From Chelatococcus caeni (GTDB taxonomy: Bacteria; Pseudomonadota; Alphaproteobacteria; Rhizobiales; Beijerinckiaceae), in NCBI RefSeq assembly GCF_014196925.1, contig NZ_JACIEN010000001.1, positions 434,001 through 498,000 of the forward strand: DNA of 64,000 bases, read 5' to 3'. The position numbers were made by a program, and so were the translations under genes. The notes under the pieces are model-generated. The model saw only the letters and a list, made by a program, of their open reading frames with translations, ran no database searches and was not told the DNA's origin. Of the stretch, positions 8,252-16,679 are shown one piece after another. Position 1 is the stretch's first letter. Each line of letters begins with the position of its first letter.

Positions 8252-9491
8252 CGAGCCGCTGCTGCGCTGGATCGCGCATCACTGGCCCTTCTTCGCCCGG
8301 CCGGACCAGATGCCGCCGCCCGGCGAATGGACGGTCTGGCTGGTGCTCGGCGGGCGCGGCGCGGGCAAGACGCGCACGGGCGCCGAATGGGTGAGGGCGC
8401 AGGCCCTCGGCTGCGACGGGGCTCCCGTCTCGCCGATCGCCCTCGTCGGCGAGACGATGGCAGACGTCCGCGACGTCATGGTCGAGGGCGTCTCCGGCCT
8501 GCTCGCGGTGCATCCGCGCGACGAGCGGCCGCAATGGATCCCCACCCGCCGCCGGCTCGAATGGCCGAACGGAGCGGTGGCCATGGTCTTCTCGGCGGAG
8601 GATCCGGACGCGCTGCGCGGACCGCAGTTCGCCGCGGCCTGGGCGGACGAATTGTGCAAATGGCGCCATGCCGAGGAGACGTGGGACATGCTGCAGTTCG
8701 GCCTGCGCCTCGGGACACGCCCGCGCGAGGTCGTCACCACGACGCCCCGTGCCATGCCGCTCCTGAAGCGGCTGATGGGCGATGCGCGCACGGCGCTCTC
8801 CCGCGCGGCGACGCACGAAAACGCACTGAACCTGGCGCCCGCCTTCCTCGAGGCGGTGGTCGGCCGCTACGCCGGCACCCGCCTCGGACGGCAGGAACTC
8901 GACGGTGAACTCATCGAGGAGAGGGCCGACGCCCTCTGGTCGCGGGCCATGATCGAGGCCGCGCGCATCGACGAGACGCCGCCTCTGGAGCGGGTCGTCG
9001 TCGCCGTCGATCCGCCGGCCTCCTCGGGCCGGCGGGCCGACGCCTGCGGCATCGTTGCCGCCGGCTGTGACGGTGCGCGGACGATCTACGTGCTGGAGGA
9101 TGCGACGCTGCCGCGCGCCAGGCCGCTCGCCTGGGCGGAAGCCGCCATCGCGGCCTATCATCGGCACGAGGCCGACGCCCTCGTCGTCGAGGTCAACCAG
9201 GGCGGCGAGATGGCCGCCGCCGTGCTGCGCGACGTCGATCCCACTGTTCCGGTCACCAGCGTCAGGGCAACGCGCGGCAAATACCTGCGGGCCGAGCCCA
9301 TCGCCGCCTTGTCGGCGCAGGGGCGGCTGAAATTCCGTGGCGCCTTTCCGGCGCTCGAGGACGAGATGACCGATTTCGGGCCGGGCGGCCTGACGAGCGG
9401 GCGCTCGCCCGACCGGCTCGACGCGATGGTCTGGGCGGCGACCGCCCTCATCGGCGCCAGCGGCTCGGGGCCGCGCGTGCGCCGCATCTGA
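8145..9491 (+). CDS. GTA large terminase subunit (g2)
   Basis: The packaging motor of the particle: an ATPase that pumps DNA into proheads and a nuclease that cuts it. It has 448 residues. The Walker A motif is GGRGAGKT (69-76) and Walker B is WADE near 166-169. The RNase H-like nuclease has Asp in VVVAVDPP (about 289), acidic residues in ALVVEVNQGG (about 349) and the last Asp in SPDRLDAMVW. ATG 8145 follows a strong GGGAGGGAGACGAGG sequence, supporting this start within g1. In GTAs this protein packages host DNA largely at random. Confidence 0.95.
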   Translation: MAAHSASSMISDASLRASLIDCARSGALPTLLSRCDEPLLRWIAHHWPFFARPDQMPPPGEWTVWLVLGGRGAGKTRTGAEWVRAQALGCDGAPVSPIALVGETMADVRDVMVEGVSGLLAVHPRDERPQWIPTRRRLEWPNGAVAMVFSAEDPDALRGPQFAAAWADELCKWRHAEETWDMLQFGLRLGTRPREVVTTTPRAMPLLKRLMGDARTALSRAATHENALNLAPAFLEAVVGRYAGTRLGRQELDGELIEERADALWSRAMIEAARIDETPPLERVVVAVDPPASSGRRADACGIVAAGCDGARTIYVLEDATLPRARPLAWAEAAIAAYHRHEADALVVEVNQGGEMAAAVLRDVDPTVPVTSVRATRGKYLRAEPIAALSAQGRLKFRGAFPALEDEMTDFGPGGLTSGRSPDRLDAMVWAATALIGASGSGPRVRRI

Positions 9492-9513
9492 CTGTTACCC
9501 GACGAGAGACGAC

Positions 9514-10725
9514 ATGATGGCAGCCTGGATCGACCGCTGGACGCGGCGGCGCGCCCCCGCGCGCCTTGCCGACGCCGTCCCGGAGACGAAAGCCTCGCGC
9601 GTTGCGCCCCTTCTCGCGATCTACGGCGTCGGCCGGCCGGTCTGGACGTCGCGCGAGTTCGAGGCGCTCGCCCGCGAGGGCTTTTCGCGCAATCCCGTCG
9701 TGCACCGCTGCGTGAAGCTGGTGGCGGAGGCCGCCGCCTCGGTGCCGTGGGTCCTGCACGACGGCGCCACGGAACCCGAGCGGCACCCGCTGCTCGATCT
9801 CGTCCGGCGGCCGAACCCGCGCGAGGACGGCGGCTCGTTCCTGGAGAGCCTGTTCAGCCACCTGCTCGTCGCCGGCAATGCCTATGCGGAGGCGGTGTGC
9901 ATCGGTGAGGCGCCGCGGGAGCTCTACGTGCTGCGGCCCGACCGCATGCGCGTCGTGCCCGGCGGCGACGGCTGGCCCGCGGCCTATGACTATACGGTGG
10001 GCGGACGCACGGTGCGCCTGGCGCGCCGCGAGGGCAGCCCCGTCGAACCCGTGCTGCACCTGCGCCTGTTCAATCCCGTCGACGACCACTACGGCCTTTC
10101 GCCGATGGAGGCGGCGGCCGGGGCCGTCGACATCCACAATGCCGCAAGCGCCTGGAACAAGGCGCTCCTCGACAACGCCGCCCGTCCCTCGGGCGCGCTC
10201 GTCTACAAGGGGCCGGACGGTGTCGGCCTCACCGATGCGCAGTTCGAGCGCCTGAAGGGCGAGCTCGAGCAGCAGTTCCAGGGGCGGGACAATGCCGGCC
10301 GGCCATTGCTGCTCGACGGCGGGCTCGACTGGCGGCCGCTGTCGCTGTCGCCGAAGGACATGGACTTCGTGGAGGCCAAGGCCGCGGCGGCGCGGGAGAT
10401 CGCGCTCGCCTTCGGCGTGCCGCCGATGCTGCTCGGCCTGCCGGGCGACAACACCTACGCGAATTTCGCCGAGGCCAACCGCTCCTTCTGGCGCCAGACG
10501 GTCATCCCGCTCGCCCAGCGCGCGGCGGCGAGCGTCGCGCATTGGCTCGCGCCGGCTTTCGGCGGCGAACTGCGCTTCGAGGTCGACCTCGACCGCATCG
10601 ACGCCCTGGCGGGCGAGCGCGAGGCCCTGTGGCGGCGCATCTCCTCCGCCGATTTCCTGAGCGAGGACGAGAAGCGCGAGGCCGTCGGCTACGGGCGGCG
10701 CGAGCGCCTTCCCCAGAACGAATGA
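9514..10725 (+). CDS. GTA portal protein (g3)
   Basis: A 403-residue HK97-type phage portal protein, the dodecameric ring at the head vertex through which DNA passes. Recognisable parts are VYGVGRPVWTSR-like N-terminal sequence, HPLLDLVRRPNPREDGGSFL, and AFGVPPMLLGLPGDNTYANF with the following EANRSFWRQTVIPL, which are typical of this portal family. It lies 22 bases downstream of the terminase gene, in the standard GTA order. Confidence 0.95.
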   Translation: MMAAWIDRWTRRRAPARLADAVPETKASRVAPLLAIYGVGRPVWTSREFEALAREGFSRNPVVHRCVKLVAEAAASVPWVLHDGATEPERHPLLDLVRRPNPREDGGSFLESLFSHLLVAGNAYAEAVCIGEAPRELYVLRPDRMRVVPGGDGWPAAYDYTVGGRTVRLARREGSPVEPVLHLRLFNPVDDHYGLSPMEAAAGAVDIHNAASAWNKALLDNAARPSGALVYKGPDGVGLTDAQFERLKGELEQQFQGRDNAGRPLLLDGGLDWRPLSLSPKDMDFVEAKAAAAREIALAFGVPPMLLGLPGDNTYANFAEANRSFWRQTVIPLAQRAAASVAHWLAPAFGGELRFEVDLDRIDALAGEREALWRRISSADFLSEDEKREAVGYGRRERLPQNE

Positions 10726-10733
10726 GGCCTGCG

Positions 10734-10925
10734 ATGGACGCCGTGACGGACAGCATCATCGCGCGCGGCGACCTCGCCCATCTGGCGCTGTTCCTGTGGG
10801 CGAGCGGCGCCTCCGCCATGCTCGCCATCGTGCTGCGCGAGCTCGCGGCGGCGAACCGGCGCTTCGACCATTTCGTGCGCGAGCTCGCGCGCTTCAACAG
10901 ACGCTATTCGGGAGACGATCCATGA
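10734..10925 (+). CDS. small GTA-cluster membrane protein
   Basis: A 63-residue protein with one probable membrane helix (about residues 17-38, ALFLWASGASAMLAIVLREL) and a basic C-terminal tail. It starts 8 bases after the portal stop, and its own stop overlaps the next small ORF by 4 bases (ATGA), so it is clearly translated within the operon. It sits where RcGTA has the small g3.5 gene. I cannot assign a role. Confidence 0.7.
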   Translation: MDAVTDSIIARGDLAHLALFLWASGASAMLAIVLRELAAANRRFDHFVRELARFNRRYSGDDP

Positions 10926-11101
10926 GCCGCAAGCGATCGAACGGCCCGGCGCGCCCGCGCGCCGAGCCGCGGGTGACGGCGCGCGCCGGGGAGACGCGCT
11001 TCAAGGAGACGATCGCCGGCTTCGTCCGCACGCTCGAGAGGCTCGACGGCGAGCGCCGCCGCGGCGCGGCGCCTCCCGCTCAACCGGGACCGGCCACGTG
11101 A
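10922..11101 (+). CDS. small basic GTA-cluster protein
   Basis: A 59-residue, Arg-rich protein (starts MSRKRSNGPARPRAEP, contains RFKETIAGFVRTLERLDGER) squeezed between the small membrane protein and the protease. It overlaps both by 4 bases (ATGA at its start and GTGA at its end). The tight overlaps argue that it is a real translated gene. Function unknown. It could be an equivalent of g3.5 or a scaffold-like helper. Confidence 0.65.
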   Translation: MSRKRSNGPARPRAEPRVTARAGETRFKETIAGFVRTLERLDGERRRGAAPPAQPGPAT

Positions 11102-11658
11102 GCGCCGGCGCGATCGTGCCGGGCCCCTCCCGGCCGGACGACGATCCTCTGGTCTTCGAGGGCTATGCGAGCCGCTTCGGCGTGCCGGATCTCGGCCGGG
11201 ACGTCGTCGAGCGCGGTGCCTTCGCGGCGAGCCTCGCCCGTCGCGGTGCCGGCGGCATCCGCATGCTCTTCCAGCACGATGCCGCCCAGCCCATCGGCAC
11301 ATGGCTGGCCCTGCGCGAGGACGTGCACGGCCTCTTCGTGCGCGGACGGCTCAACGCCGGTGTCGCCCGCGCCCGCGAGATCGCGAGCCTGATCGCGGAG
11401 GGCGGCCTCGACGGCCTCTCCATCGGCTTCCGCGCACGGCGGGCGGTCAACGATGCGGCCGGCCGGGTGCGTCGCATCCTCGAGCTCGACCTGTGGGAGA
11501 TCTCGCTCGTCACCTTCCCCATGCAGCCGGGGGCGCGGGTCATCGCGCGCCCCAGCTACCACAAGGCCGCGGCGCAGGGCGCCGATGCCGGCGGCCTCGC
11601 GCGCCTCATCCGGGACGCCGCGCGCCGCATCAATCCAAGCGAAAGGACCCTTGCATGA
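11098..11658 (+). CDS. GTA prohead maturation protease (g4)
   Basis: A 186-residue HK97-family prohead protease of peptidase family S78, which trims the N-terminus of the major capsid protein during head assembly. Family features are FEGYASRFGVPDLGRDVVERGAF, the catalytic His region MLFQHDAAQPIG, and GLSIGFRARRA with the nucleophile Ser, followed by LWEISLVTFPMQPGA. It starts with GTG at 11098 overlapping the previous stop. Its own stop overlaps the capsid ATG (ATGA). Confidence 0.95.
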   Translation: MSAGAIVPGPSRPDDDPLVFEGYASRFGVPDLGRDVVERGAFAASLARRGAGGIRMLFQHDAAQPIGTWLALREDVHGLFVRGRLNAGVARAREIASLIAEGGLDGLSIGFRARRAVNDAAGRVRRILELDLWEISLVTFPMQPGARVIARPSYHKAAAQGADAGGLARLIRDAARRINPSERTLA

Positions 11659-12893
11659 ACGACGCTCCGGAGACGAAGGCGCTCGGCACCGATGTCGGCG
11701 CGGCCTTCGAGGATTTCTCGCGTGCCTTCGAGGCTTTCAAGGAGACCAACGATCAGCGCCTCGGCGCGCTGGAAACCCGGCGCCCGGTCGACGTCCTCGT
11801 CGAGGAGAAGCTCGCCCGTATCGATGCGGCGCTCGACGAGGCCAGGAGCCGGCTCGACCGGCTGGCCCTCGATGCGCGCCGGCCGCCGCTCGGCGGCGCG
11901 AGCGAGCCGGCGGCGCCGCTGGTCGGCGAGCACAAGAGCGCCTTCGACGCCTATGTCCGCACCGGCGAGGCCGGCGGCCTCAAGGCACTGGAGGAAAAGG
12001 CGCTCAGCGCCGGCTCCGGTCCCGACGGCGGCTACCTGGTGCCGGCGCAGGTGGAAAGCGAGGTGCTGCGCCGCCTCGCCGCCGTCTCCCCCATCCGCGC
12101 CATCGCCTCGGTGCGCGTGATCTCGACCGGCACCTACAAGCGCGCCGTTGCCACGGCGGGGCCGGCTACCGGCTGGGTCGGCGAAGAGGCGCCCCGGCCG
12201 CAGACGAGCGGCCCGACGCTCGCCGAGCAGTCCTTCCCGGCCATGGAGCTCTACGCCATGCCGGCCGCGACGCAGACGCTGCTCGACGATGCGGTGGTCG
12301 ACATCGACGCCTGGCTCGCCGAGGAGGTGGAGACGGCCTTCGCCGAGCAGGAGGGAGCGGCCTTCGTCAACGGCGACGGCATCAACAAGCCCAAGGGCTT
12401 CCTCGCCTACGACCGCGTCGCCAACCAGAGCTGGAGCTGGGGCCATATCGGCACCATCGCGACCGGGGTTGCCGGCGCCTTTTGGGAGGAGGCTCCGGCC
12501 GACGTGCTCATCGACCTCGTCCACGCGCTCAAGGCGGGCTACCGCCAGAACGCCTCCTTCGTGCTCAACCGCAAGACGCAGAGCGTCATCCGCAGGATGA
12601 AGGACGAGGAGGGCCGGTATCTCTGGCAGCCGCCGGCCGGTGCAGGCCAGCAGGCGTCGCTCATGTCCTTCCCCGTCGTCGAGGCCGAGGACATGCCGGA
12701 CATCGCGGCCGATGCCGCGGCGGTCGCCTTCGGCGACTTCCGGCGCGGCTACCTCGTCGTCGACCGTGCCGGCGTGCGCGTACTGCGCGATCCCTATTCC
12801 GCCAAGCCTTACGTGCTCTTCTACACGACGAAGCGCGTCGGCGGCGGCGTGCAGGATTTCGACGCCATCAAGCTGCTGACCTTCTCCGCGTAG
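11655..12893 (+). CDS. GTA major capsid protein (g5)
   Basis: A 412-residue HK97-fold major capsid protein, the shell of the GTA head. The first 100 or so residues are charged and likely coiled-coil (the delta or scaffold region). Processing by g4 would then leave the mature domain starting near the AFDAYVRTGEAGG region. YLVPAQVESEVLRRL, GWVGEEAPRPQT and FVNGDGINKPKGFL are typical of this capsid family. It starts inside the stop of the protease gene, and its stop is 7 bases from the stop of the antisense trypsin-like gene. Confidence 0.96.
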   Translation: MNDAPETKALGTDVGAAFEDFSRAFEAFKETNDQRLGALETRRPVDVLVEEKLARIDAALDEARSRLDRLALDARRPPLGGASEPAAPLVGEHKSAFDAYVRTGEAGGLKALEEKALSAGSGPDGGYLVPAQVESEVLRRLAAVSPIRAIASVRVISTGTYKRAVATAGPATGWVGEEAPRPQTSGPTLAEQSFPAMELYAMPAATQTLLDDAVVDIDAWLAEEVETAFAEQEGAAFVNGDGINKPKGFLAYDRVANQSWSWGHIGTIATGVAGAFWEEAPADVLIDLVHALKAGYRQNASFVLNRKTQSVIRRMKDEEGRYLWQPPAGAGQQASLMSFPVVEAEDMPDIAADAAAVAFGDFRRGYLVVDRAGVRVLRDPYSAKPYVLFYTTKRVGGGVQDFDAIKLLTFSA

Positions 12894-12900
12894 GCGGGCG

Positions 12901-13701
12901 TCACTCGGCCCAGTTGGCCTCGCGTCCCCAGCGCCTGAGCGTGCCGTCGATGAAGGCGCGCTCGGGCGCGACGAGCGTGCCCTGCGTCATCAGCCCGCAA
13001 CGGTCGCGGCCCTCGCCGCGGGCAAAGCCCGTCACGGCGACGACGAGGCCGGCGGCATCGGCGATGGGGCCGCCGGAATCGCCGTCGCAGGCACCGCCGC
13101 GGCGCTTCGGCCCGTTGGCGAGCCAGACGAGGATCCGTCCCGGCCCGTAGGGTTCGACGACGGACATATCGAGCGCGCGGAAGGTGCCGGTGCTGCGGTG
13201 GTCGCCCTCGGCGGCGACGCCCCAGCCGCCGAGCGTCATCGGGGCGCCCTCGCGTGGCGCCGCCGCGCGCGACAGGGTCGCCGCCGCGAACGTGGGCGGC
13301 AGCGGCTCCGGCAGCCGCACGAGGGCGAGATCGACCGATTGCCGCCGGGCCTTGATGGCGTCACGGTCGTAGCGCGGGTGGATGATGACCTCCCGCGGCA
13401 CGATCAGCACCGGCTCGCCGGCCCCGTCGCGGAAGTGCACGCGATAGGCGTCCGCCCCCGTCACGCAATGGGCCGCGGTCAGCACCGCATCGGGCGCGAG
13501 CACGATGCCGCTGCACACGCCGCCGCGCGCGTTCAGCACCATGACGCTCGCCTCAGCGAGCGGCCCCGCATCCTCCCGCCCGCCGATGACGGCTTCGGCC
13601 GGCACCAGTGCGGAGGCCAGAAGGCCGGCGAACACGCAGGTCATCCGGGTGAGCCGCCGGGCGGCGCGGGGCAGGAGCCGTTTCACGAGCAGTCCTTTCA
13701 T
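12901..13701 (-). CDS. trypsin-like serine protease, antisense within GTA cluster
   Basis: A 266-residue secreted protease of family S1. A signal sequence is present (hydrophobic TCVFAGLLASALVPAEA at about 21-37), followed by IGG (39-41), the usual N-terminus of the activated enzyme. The catalytic triad is complete: H78 in TAAHC, D124 in SVDLALVRL and S209 in GDSGGP. There is no C-terminal anchor. ATG 13701 or ATG 13644 (MTCVFAG) could be the start. The gene lies on the minus strand between GTA g5 and g6, where R. capsulatus has none, so it looks like an insertion. Whether it acts on GTA particles or is a passenger is unknown. Confidence 0.92.
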   Translation of the reverse strand: MKGLLVKRLLPRAARRLTRMTCVFAGLLASALVPAEAVIGGREDAGPLAEASVMVLNARGGVCSGIVLAPDAVLTAAHCVTGADAYRVHFRDGAGEPVLIVPREVIIHPRYDRDAIKARRQSVDLALVRLPEPLPPTFAAATLSRAAAPREGAPMTLGGWGVAAEGDHRSTGTFRALDMSVVEPYGPGRILVWLANGPKRRGGACDGDSGGPIADAAGLVVAVTGFARGEGRDRCGLMTQGTLVAPERAFIDGTLRRWGREANWAE

Positions 13702-13767
13702 TGGCCGCGCCAGCCTTAGCGGCGGCTCCGGCCGGCGCAAGGGGGTGCGCTCAGTTTCGAGGTTTCC

Positions 13768-14322
13768 ATGACACCCATTCTGCTGGAGCCGCCGGCCGAG
13801 GAGCCGGTGCCGCTCGACGAGGCAAAGGCCTTCCTGCGCCTCGACGACACGGCTGAGGACGGGCTCCTCGCGGCGCTCGTCACCTCGGCGCGGCTGACGG
13901 TCGAGGCCGTGAGCGGGCTCGCGCTCGTCTCCCAGACCTGGCGCTTCGTGCTCGGTGCCTGGCCCGGGATCGGCGTGCTGCGCCTGCCGATGGCCCCGGT
14001 CGATGCCGTGCTGGCCGTGCACGGTCGCGACGCGATCGGTGCCCCGCTCGCCTTGCCGGACGGCATCGTTGCACCCGCCGCCACCGTCGAGCGCGACGCC
14101 CTTCTTTTCGGTCGGCTCGCAGCTTCGCCCGCCGCCGTCGAGGTCGATGTGCGGCTCGGCTACGGCGGTGCCGACGACGTGCCCGGGCCGCTGCGCCAGG
14201 CCGTGCGCCTGCTGACCGCGCACTGGTTCGAGAACCGGGGCGATGCGCCGGTGGCGGGCAAGCCGCCCTTGCCGCCGGATGTCGTCGCCCTTCTCGCCCC
14301 CTGGCGCCGGATGAGGCTGTGA
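13768..14322 (+). CDS. GTA head-tail adaptor (g6)
   Basis: A 184-residue connector protein of the gp6/phiE125-gp8 type that attaches to the portal and starts the head-tail neck. Typical features are the N-terminal EEPVPLDEAKAFLRLDD and later VRLGYGGADDVPGPLRQAVR, with helices and an insertion between. It resumes the GTA operon after the antisense protease gene, 66 bases from that gene's start. It has a GAGG ribosome-binding site 8 bases before ATG. Confidence 0.9.
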   Translation: MTPILLEPPAEEPVPLDEAKAFLRLDDTAEDGLLAALVTSARLTVEAVSGLALVSQTWRFVLGAWPGIGVLRLPMAPVDAVLAVHGRDAIGAPLALPDGIVAPAATVERDALLFGRLAASPAAVEVDVRLGYGGADDVPGPLRQAVRLLTAHWFENRGDAPVAGKPPLPPDVVALLAPWRRMRL

Positions 14323-14323
14323 C

Positions 14324-14659
14324 ATGGCCGACCTTCCCCTCGGCCGCCTGCGCCACCGTGCGGCGCTGCTGCGGCCGCACGAGACGCCGGACGGCACCGG
14401 CGGCGTCGTTCGCGCTTTCGAGCCGGCCGGTCATCTGTGGTGCTCGCTCGACGGCGTGACGGCGGGCAGCGACGAGCGGGAGCACGCCGACCGGCGCGAT
14501 CTCGCCGCCCGCTTCCGGGCCGAGATGCGCTGGCGCGGCGATGTCGACGGCACCTGCCGCTTCGCCATCGGCGGGCGGTCCTTCGCCGTGCTGTCGGCCG
14601 TCGATCCCGACGGGCGCCGGCGCCGGCTCGTATGCACGCTGCAGGAGGTGATGCCGTGA
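14324..14659 (+). CDS. GTA head closure protein (g7)
   Basis: A 111-residue SPP1-gp16-like head closure (stopper) protein that seals the neck below the adaptor. The layout LGRLRHRAALLRPHETPDGT.., FRAEMRWRGDV and RRRRLVCTLQEV matches this family. It begins one base after the g6 stop, and its stop overlaps the g8 start (GTGA at 14656-14659), as expected for translational coupling. Confidence 0.88.
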   Translation: MADLPLGRLRHRAALLRPHETPDGTGGVVRAFEPAGHLWCSLDGVTAGSDEREHADRRDLAARFRAEMRWRGDVDGTCRFAIGGRSFAVLSAVDPDGRRRRLVCTLQEVMP

Positions 14660-15072
14660 AGCCGTCCCACATCGCGCTGCGCGAGACGATCGTCTCGCGC
14701 CTCACTGGCGACGCCGATCTCGTCGCCCGCCTCGGCGGGGCGCGCATCTTCGACGAGACGCCGCGGGGGCTCGACGGCCTCTACTGCGTCATCGGCCCGT
14801 GGAAGGCGCGCGACTGGTCGACCGGCACCGATCGAGGTGAGGAGCACGACATCACGCTCACCGTCTGGGCTCGTGCCGGCGGCGCCCGCAGCGCCCTCGA
14901 AAGCGCCGGGCGCATCGACGCGCTGCTCAGCGAAGCGTCGCTGCCGCTCGACGGCCACCGGCTCGTGAACCTGCGCACCGTCGAGACCGAGGCGCGCCGC
15001 GACGAGCGCGCCGACCGCTCGCGCGTGACGCTGCGCCTCAGGGCGGTGACGGAGCGCCTGCCGGCGCCGTGA
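14656..15072 (+). CDS. GTA tail terminator, DUF3168 (g8)
   Basis: A 138-residue protein with DUF3168 character, starting at GTG 14656 inside the g7 stop. The segments VIGPWKARDWSTGTD and EEHDITLTVWAR are typical. In RcGTA, g8 forms the ring that terminates the tail tube at the head-proximal end. The fused upstream frame visible on this strand belongs to a shadow of g7 and is not part of it. Confidence 0.88.
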   Translation: MKPSHIALRETIVSRLTGDADLVARLGGARIFDETPRGLDGLYCVIGPWKARDWSTGTDRGEEHDITLTVWARAGGARSALESAGRIDALLSEASLPLDGHRLVNLRTVETEARRDERADRSRVTLRLRAVTERLPAP

Positions 15073-15107
15073 CGCCGGTGCCATCGACCAATCGGAGACG
15101 ACACGAC

Positions 15108-15515
15108 ATGGGTGCCCAGAAAGGCAAGGACCTGCTGCTGAAGCTCGACATCGGCGGCACTTTCGTCACGGTCGCGGGCCTCAGGGCCCGGCAGATCGCC
15201 TTCAACGCCGAGACGGTGGACGTCACGCACGCGGAATCGGCAGGCCGCTGGCGCGAATTGCTCGCCGGTGCCGGCGTGCGCCGGGCCGGCATCAGCGGCT
15301 CCGGCATCTTCAAGGACGAGGCGTCCGACGCCTATGTCCGCGAGCTCTTCTTCGACGACGACATCCGCCCCTGGCAGGTCGTGGTGCCGGATTTCGGCAC
15401 GATCGAGGGGCCTTTCCAGGTCACCGCGCTCGAATACCGCGGCGACCACGCCGGCGAGGTCACCTTCGAGCTCGCGCTCGAATCCGCCGGCGCGCTCGCC
15501 TTCTCAACCCTGTGA
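15108..15515 (+). CDS. GTA major tail tube protein (g9)
   Basis: A 135-residue tail tube protein. It begins MGAQKGKDLLLKLDIGG and contains AFNAETVDVTHAESAGRWRE, both hallmarks of the TP901-1-like/GTA major tail family. ATG 15108 follows a GGAGACGACACGAC leader. It stacks into the short tube of the particle. It is 35 bases downstream of g8 and 7 bases upstream of g10. Confidence 0.93.
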   Translation: MGAQKGKDLLLKLDIGGTFVTVAGLRARQIAFNAETVDVTHAESAGRWRELLAGAGVRRAGISGSGIFKDEASDAYVRELFFDDDIRPWQVVVPDFGTIEGPFQVTALEYRGDHAGEVTFELALESAGALAFSTL

Positions 15516-15522
15516 GGCGGCC

Positions 15523-15855
15523 ATGGCCAATCTGAGACGCGGCGAAATCACGGCCGAGATCGGCGGTGAGACCTTCGTGCTGTGCCTGACGCTCGGGGCG
15601 CTGGCCGAGCTGGAGGACGCCTTCGGGGTCGAGGATCTCGCCGGGCTCGGCGAGCGCTTCGCGCGCGGGCGCCTGTCGGCCGGCGACATGATCCGCCTCA
15701 TCGGCGCCGCCATCCGCGGCGGCGGCCGGGCGATGAGCGACCGGGAGGTCGCGGCTCTGCCGATCGGGCAGGGGCTCGAGAACCTCGCTGCCATCATCGC
15801 CCGGTTGCTCGCCGTCACCTTCGGCCCCGGGGAGGCCCTACCGCAAAACCCTTGA
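15523..15855 (+). CDS. GTA g10 (tail assembly protein)
   Basis: A 110-residue protein of the GTA gp10 family (MANLRRGEITAEIGGETFVL, then LGALAELEDAFG and GDMIRLIGAAIRGGG). It resembles tail assembly chaperones encoded between the tail tube and tape measure genes in phages. Its stop overlaps the TTG start of the next gene. It probably assists tape measure folding and does not end up in the particle, by analogy with phage chaperones. Confidence 0.88.
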   Translation: MANLRRGEITAEIGGETFVLCLTLGALAELEDAFGVEDLAGLGERFARGRLSAGDMIRLIGAAIRGGGRAMSDREVAALPIGQGLENLAAIIARLLAVTFGPGEALPQNP

Positions 15856-16100
15856 CCGCCGCAGAGCGCCCTGAAGCCACGGCCGACACGCCCTTTCCGT
15901 GGGACGAGGTGCAGGCCTTCGGCTTCGGCGCTCTGCGGCTCGGTCCGGACGCCTTCTGGCGCCTGACGCCACGCGAGATCGCGGCGACGGCGCGTGCCCT
16001 CGGCCTCGGCCGCAGCGCCACACCGGCGCGTCGGGATCTCGCCGCGCTGATGCGCGCCTTTCCCGACACGGCCGCCTCAACGGGAGCCATAACGCCATGA
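15852..16100 (+). CDS. GTA g10.1-like phage tail assembly chaperone
   Basis: An 82-residue protein with the motif FPWDEVQAFGFGALRLGPDA followed by FWRLTPREIAA, characteristic of the small chaperone between g10 and the tape measure in GTAs. It has no ATG. The start is inferred as TTG 15852, which overlaps the g10 stop (TTGA). Its stop overlaps the tape measure start (ATGA). In phages this position often uses a programmed frameshift. Here it is a separate overlapping gene. Confidence 0.82.
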   Translation: MTAAERPEATADTPFPWDEVQAFGFGALRLGPDAFWRLTPREIAATARALGLGRSATPARRDLAALMRAFPDTAASTGAITP

Positions 16101-16669
16101 CGAGTGATCCGCAGGACCTGCGCGTCGACCTCGACGAATTGCGCGAGGCCAACCGGCTGGCGACGAGCTTCGGCGCGGCGCTCGTCAAGGCCTTCTCGTC
16201 GAGCGTCGTCGAGGGCCGGCGCTTCGAGGACGTGCTGCGCAGCATCGGCCAGCGCCTCATCGACATTGCCCTCAAAGCCGCCACGAAACCGCTGGAAAGC
16301 GCGCTGGGCAGCGGCCTCGAATCCCTGTTCTCGGGCCTGTCGAGCGCCTTGCCCTTTGCCAAGGGCGGCGTGATCTCGCGCGGTCTCGTGCAGCCCTTCG
16401 CCCAGGGCGGCGTCGTCGCCGCACCGACCTATTTCCCGCTCGCCGGCGGGCTCGGCCTCATGGGCGAGCGCGGCGCCGAGGCGATCATGCCGCTGGCGCG
16501 CGGACCGGACGGCCGGCTCGGCGTGCGCGCCGCCGGTTCGCAGGGCGGACCCGTGGCGCAGGTCACCGTCAACATCAGCACCAACGATGCCGAGAGCTTC
16601 CGGCGCTCGGAAGCGCAGGTGTCCGCGGCGCTCGCCCGTGCCGTCGCGCGCGGCCAGCGTGCGCTGTGA
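16097..16669 (+). CDS. GTA tape measure protein (g11)
   Basis: A 190-residue tail tape measure protein. The middle is helical (FGAALVKAFSSSVVEGRRFE, VLRSIGQRLIDIALKAATK), followed by a Gly-rich hydrophobic part (AKGGVISRGLVQPFAQGGVV) and the conserved GLMGERGAEAIMPLARGPDG. Phage tape measures usually exceed 600 residues. The short length fits the very short tail of RcGTA-like particles. Its start overlaps the g10.1 stop. Confidence 0.9.
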   Translation: MTSDPQDLRVDLDELREANRLATSFGAALVKAFSSSVVEGRRFEDVLRSIGQRLIDIALKAATKPLESALGSGLESLFSGLSSALPFAKGGVISRGLVQPFAQGGVVAAPTYFPLAGGLGLMGERGAEAIMPLARGPDGRLGVRAAGSQGGPVAQVTVNISTNDAESFRRSEAQVSAALARAVARGQRAL

Positions 16670-16679
16670 GGGAGAGGCG

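Noticed and set aside
11301-12893. A capsid start further upstream, extending the frame to 530 residues
   Set aside because: The extension overlaps the protease gene. ATG 11655 sits in the normal ATGA junction and gives the usual capsid length.
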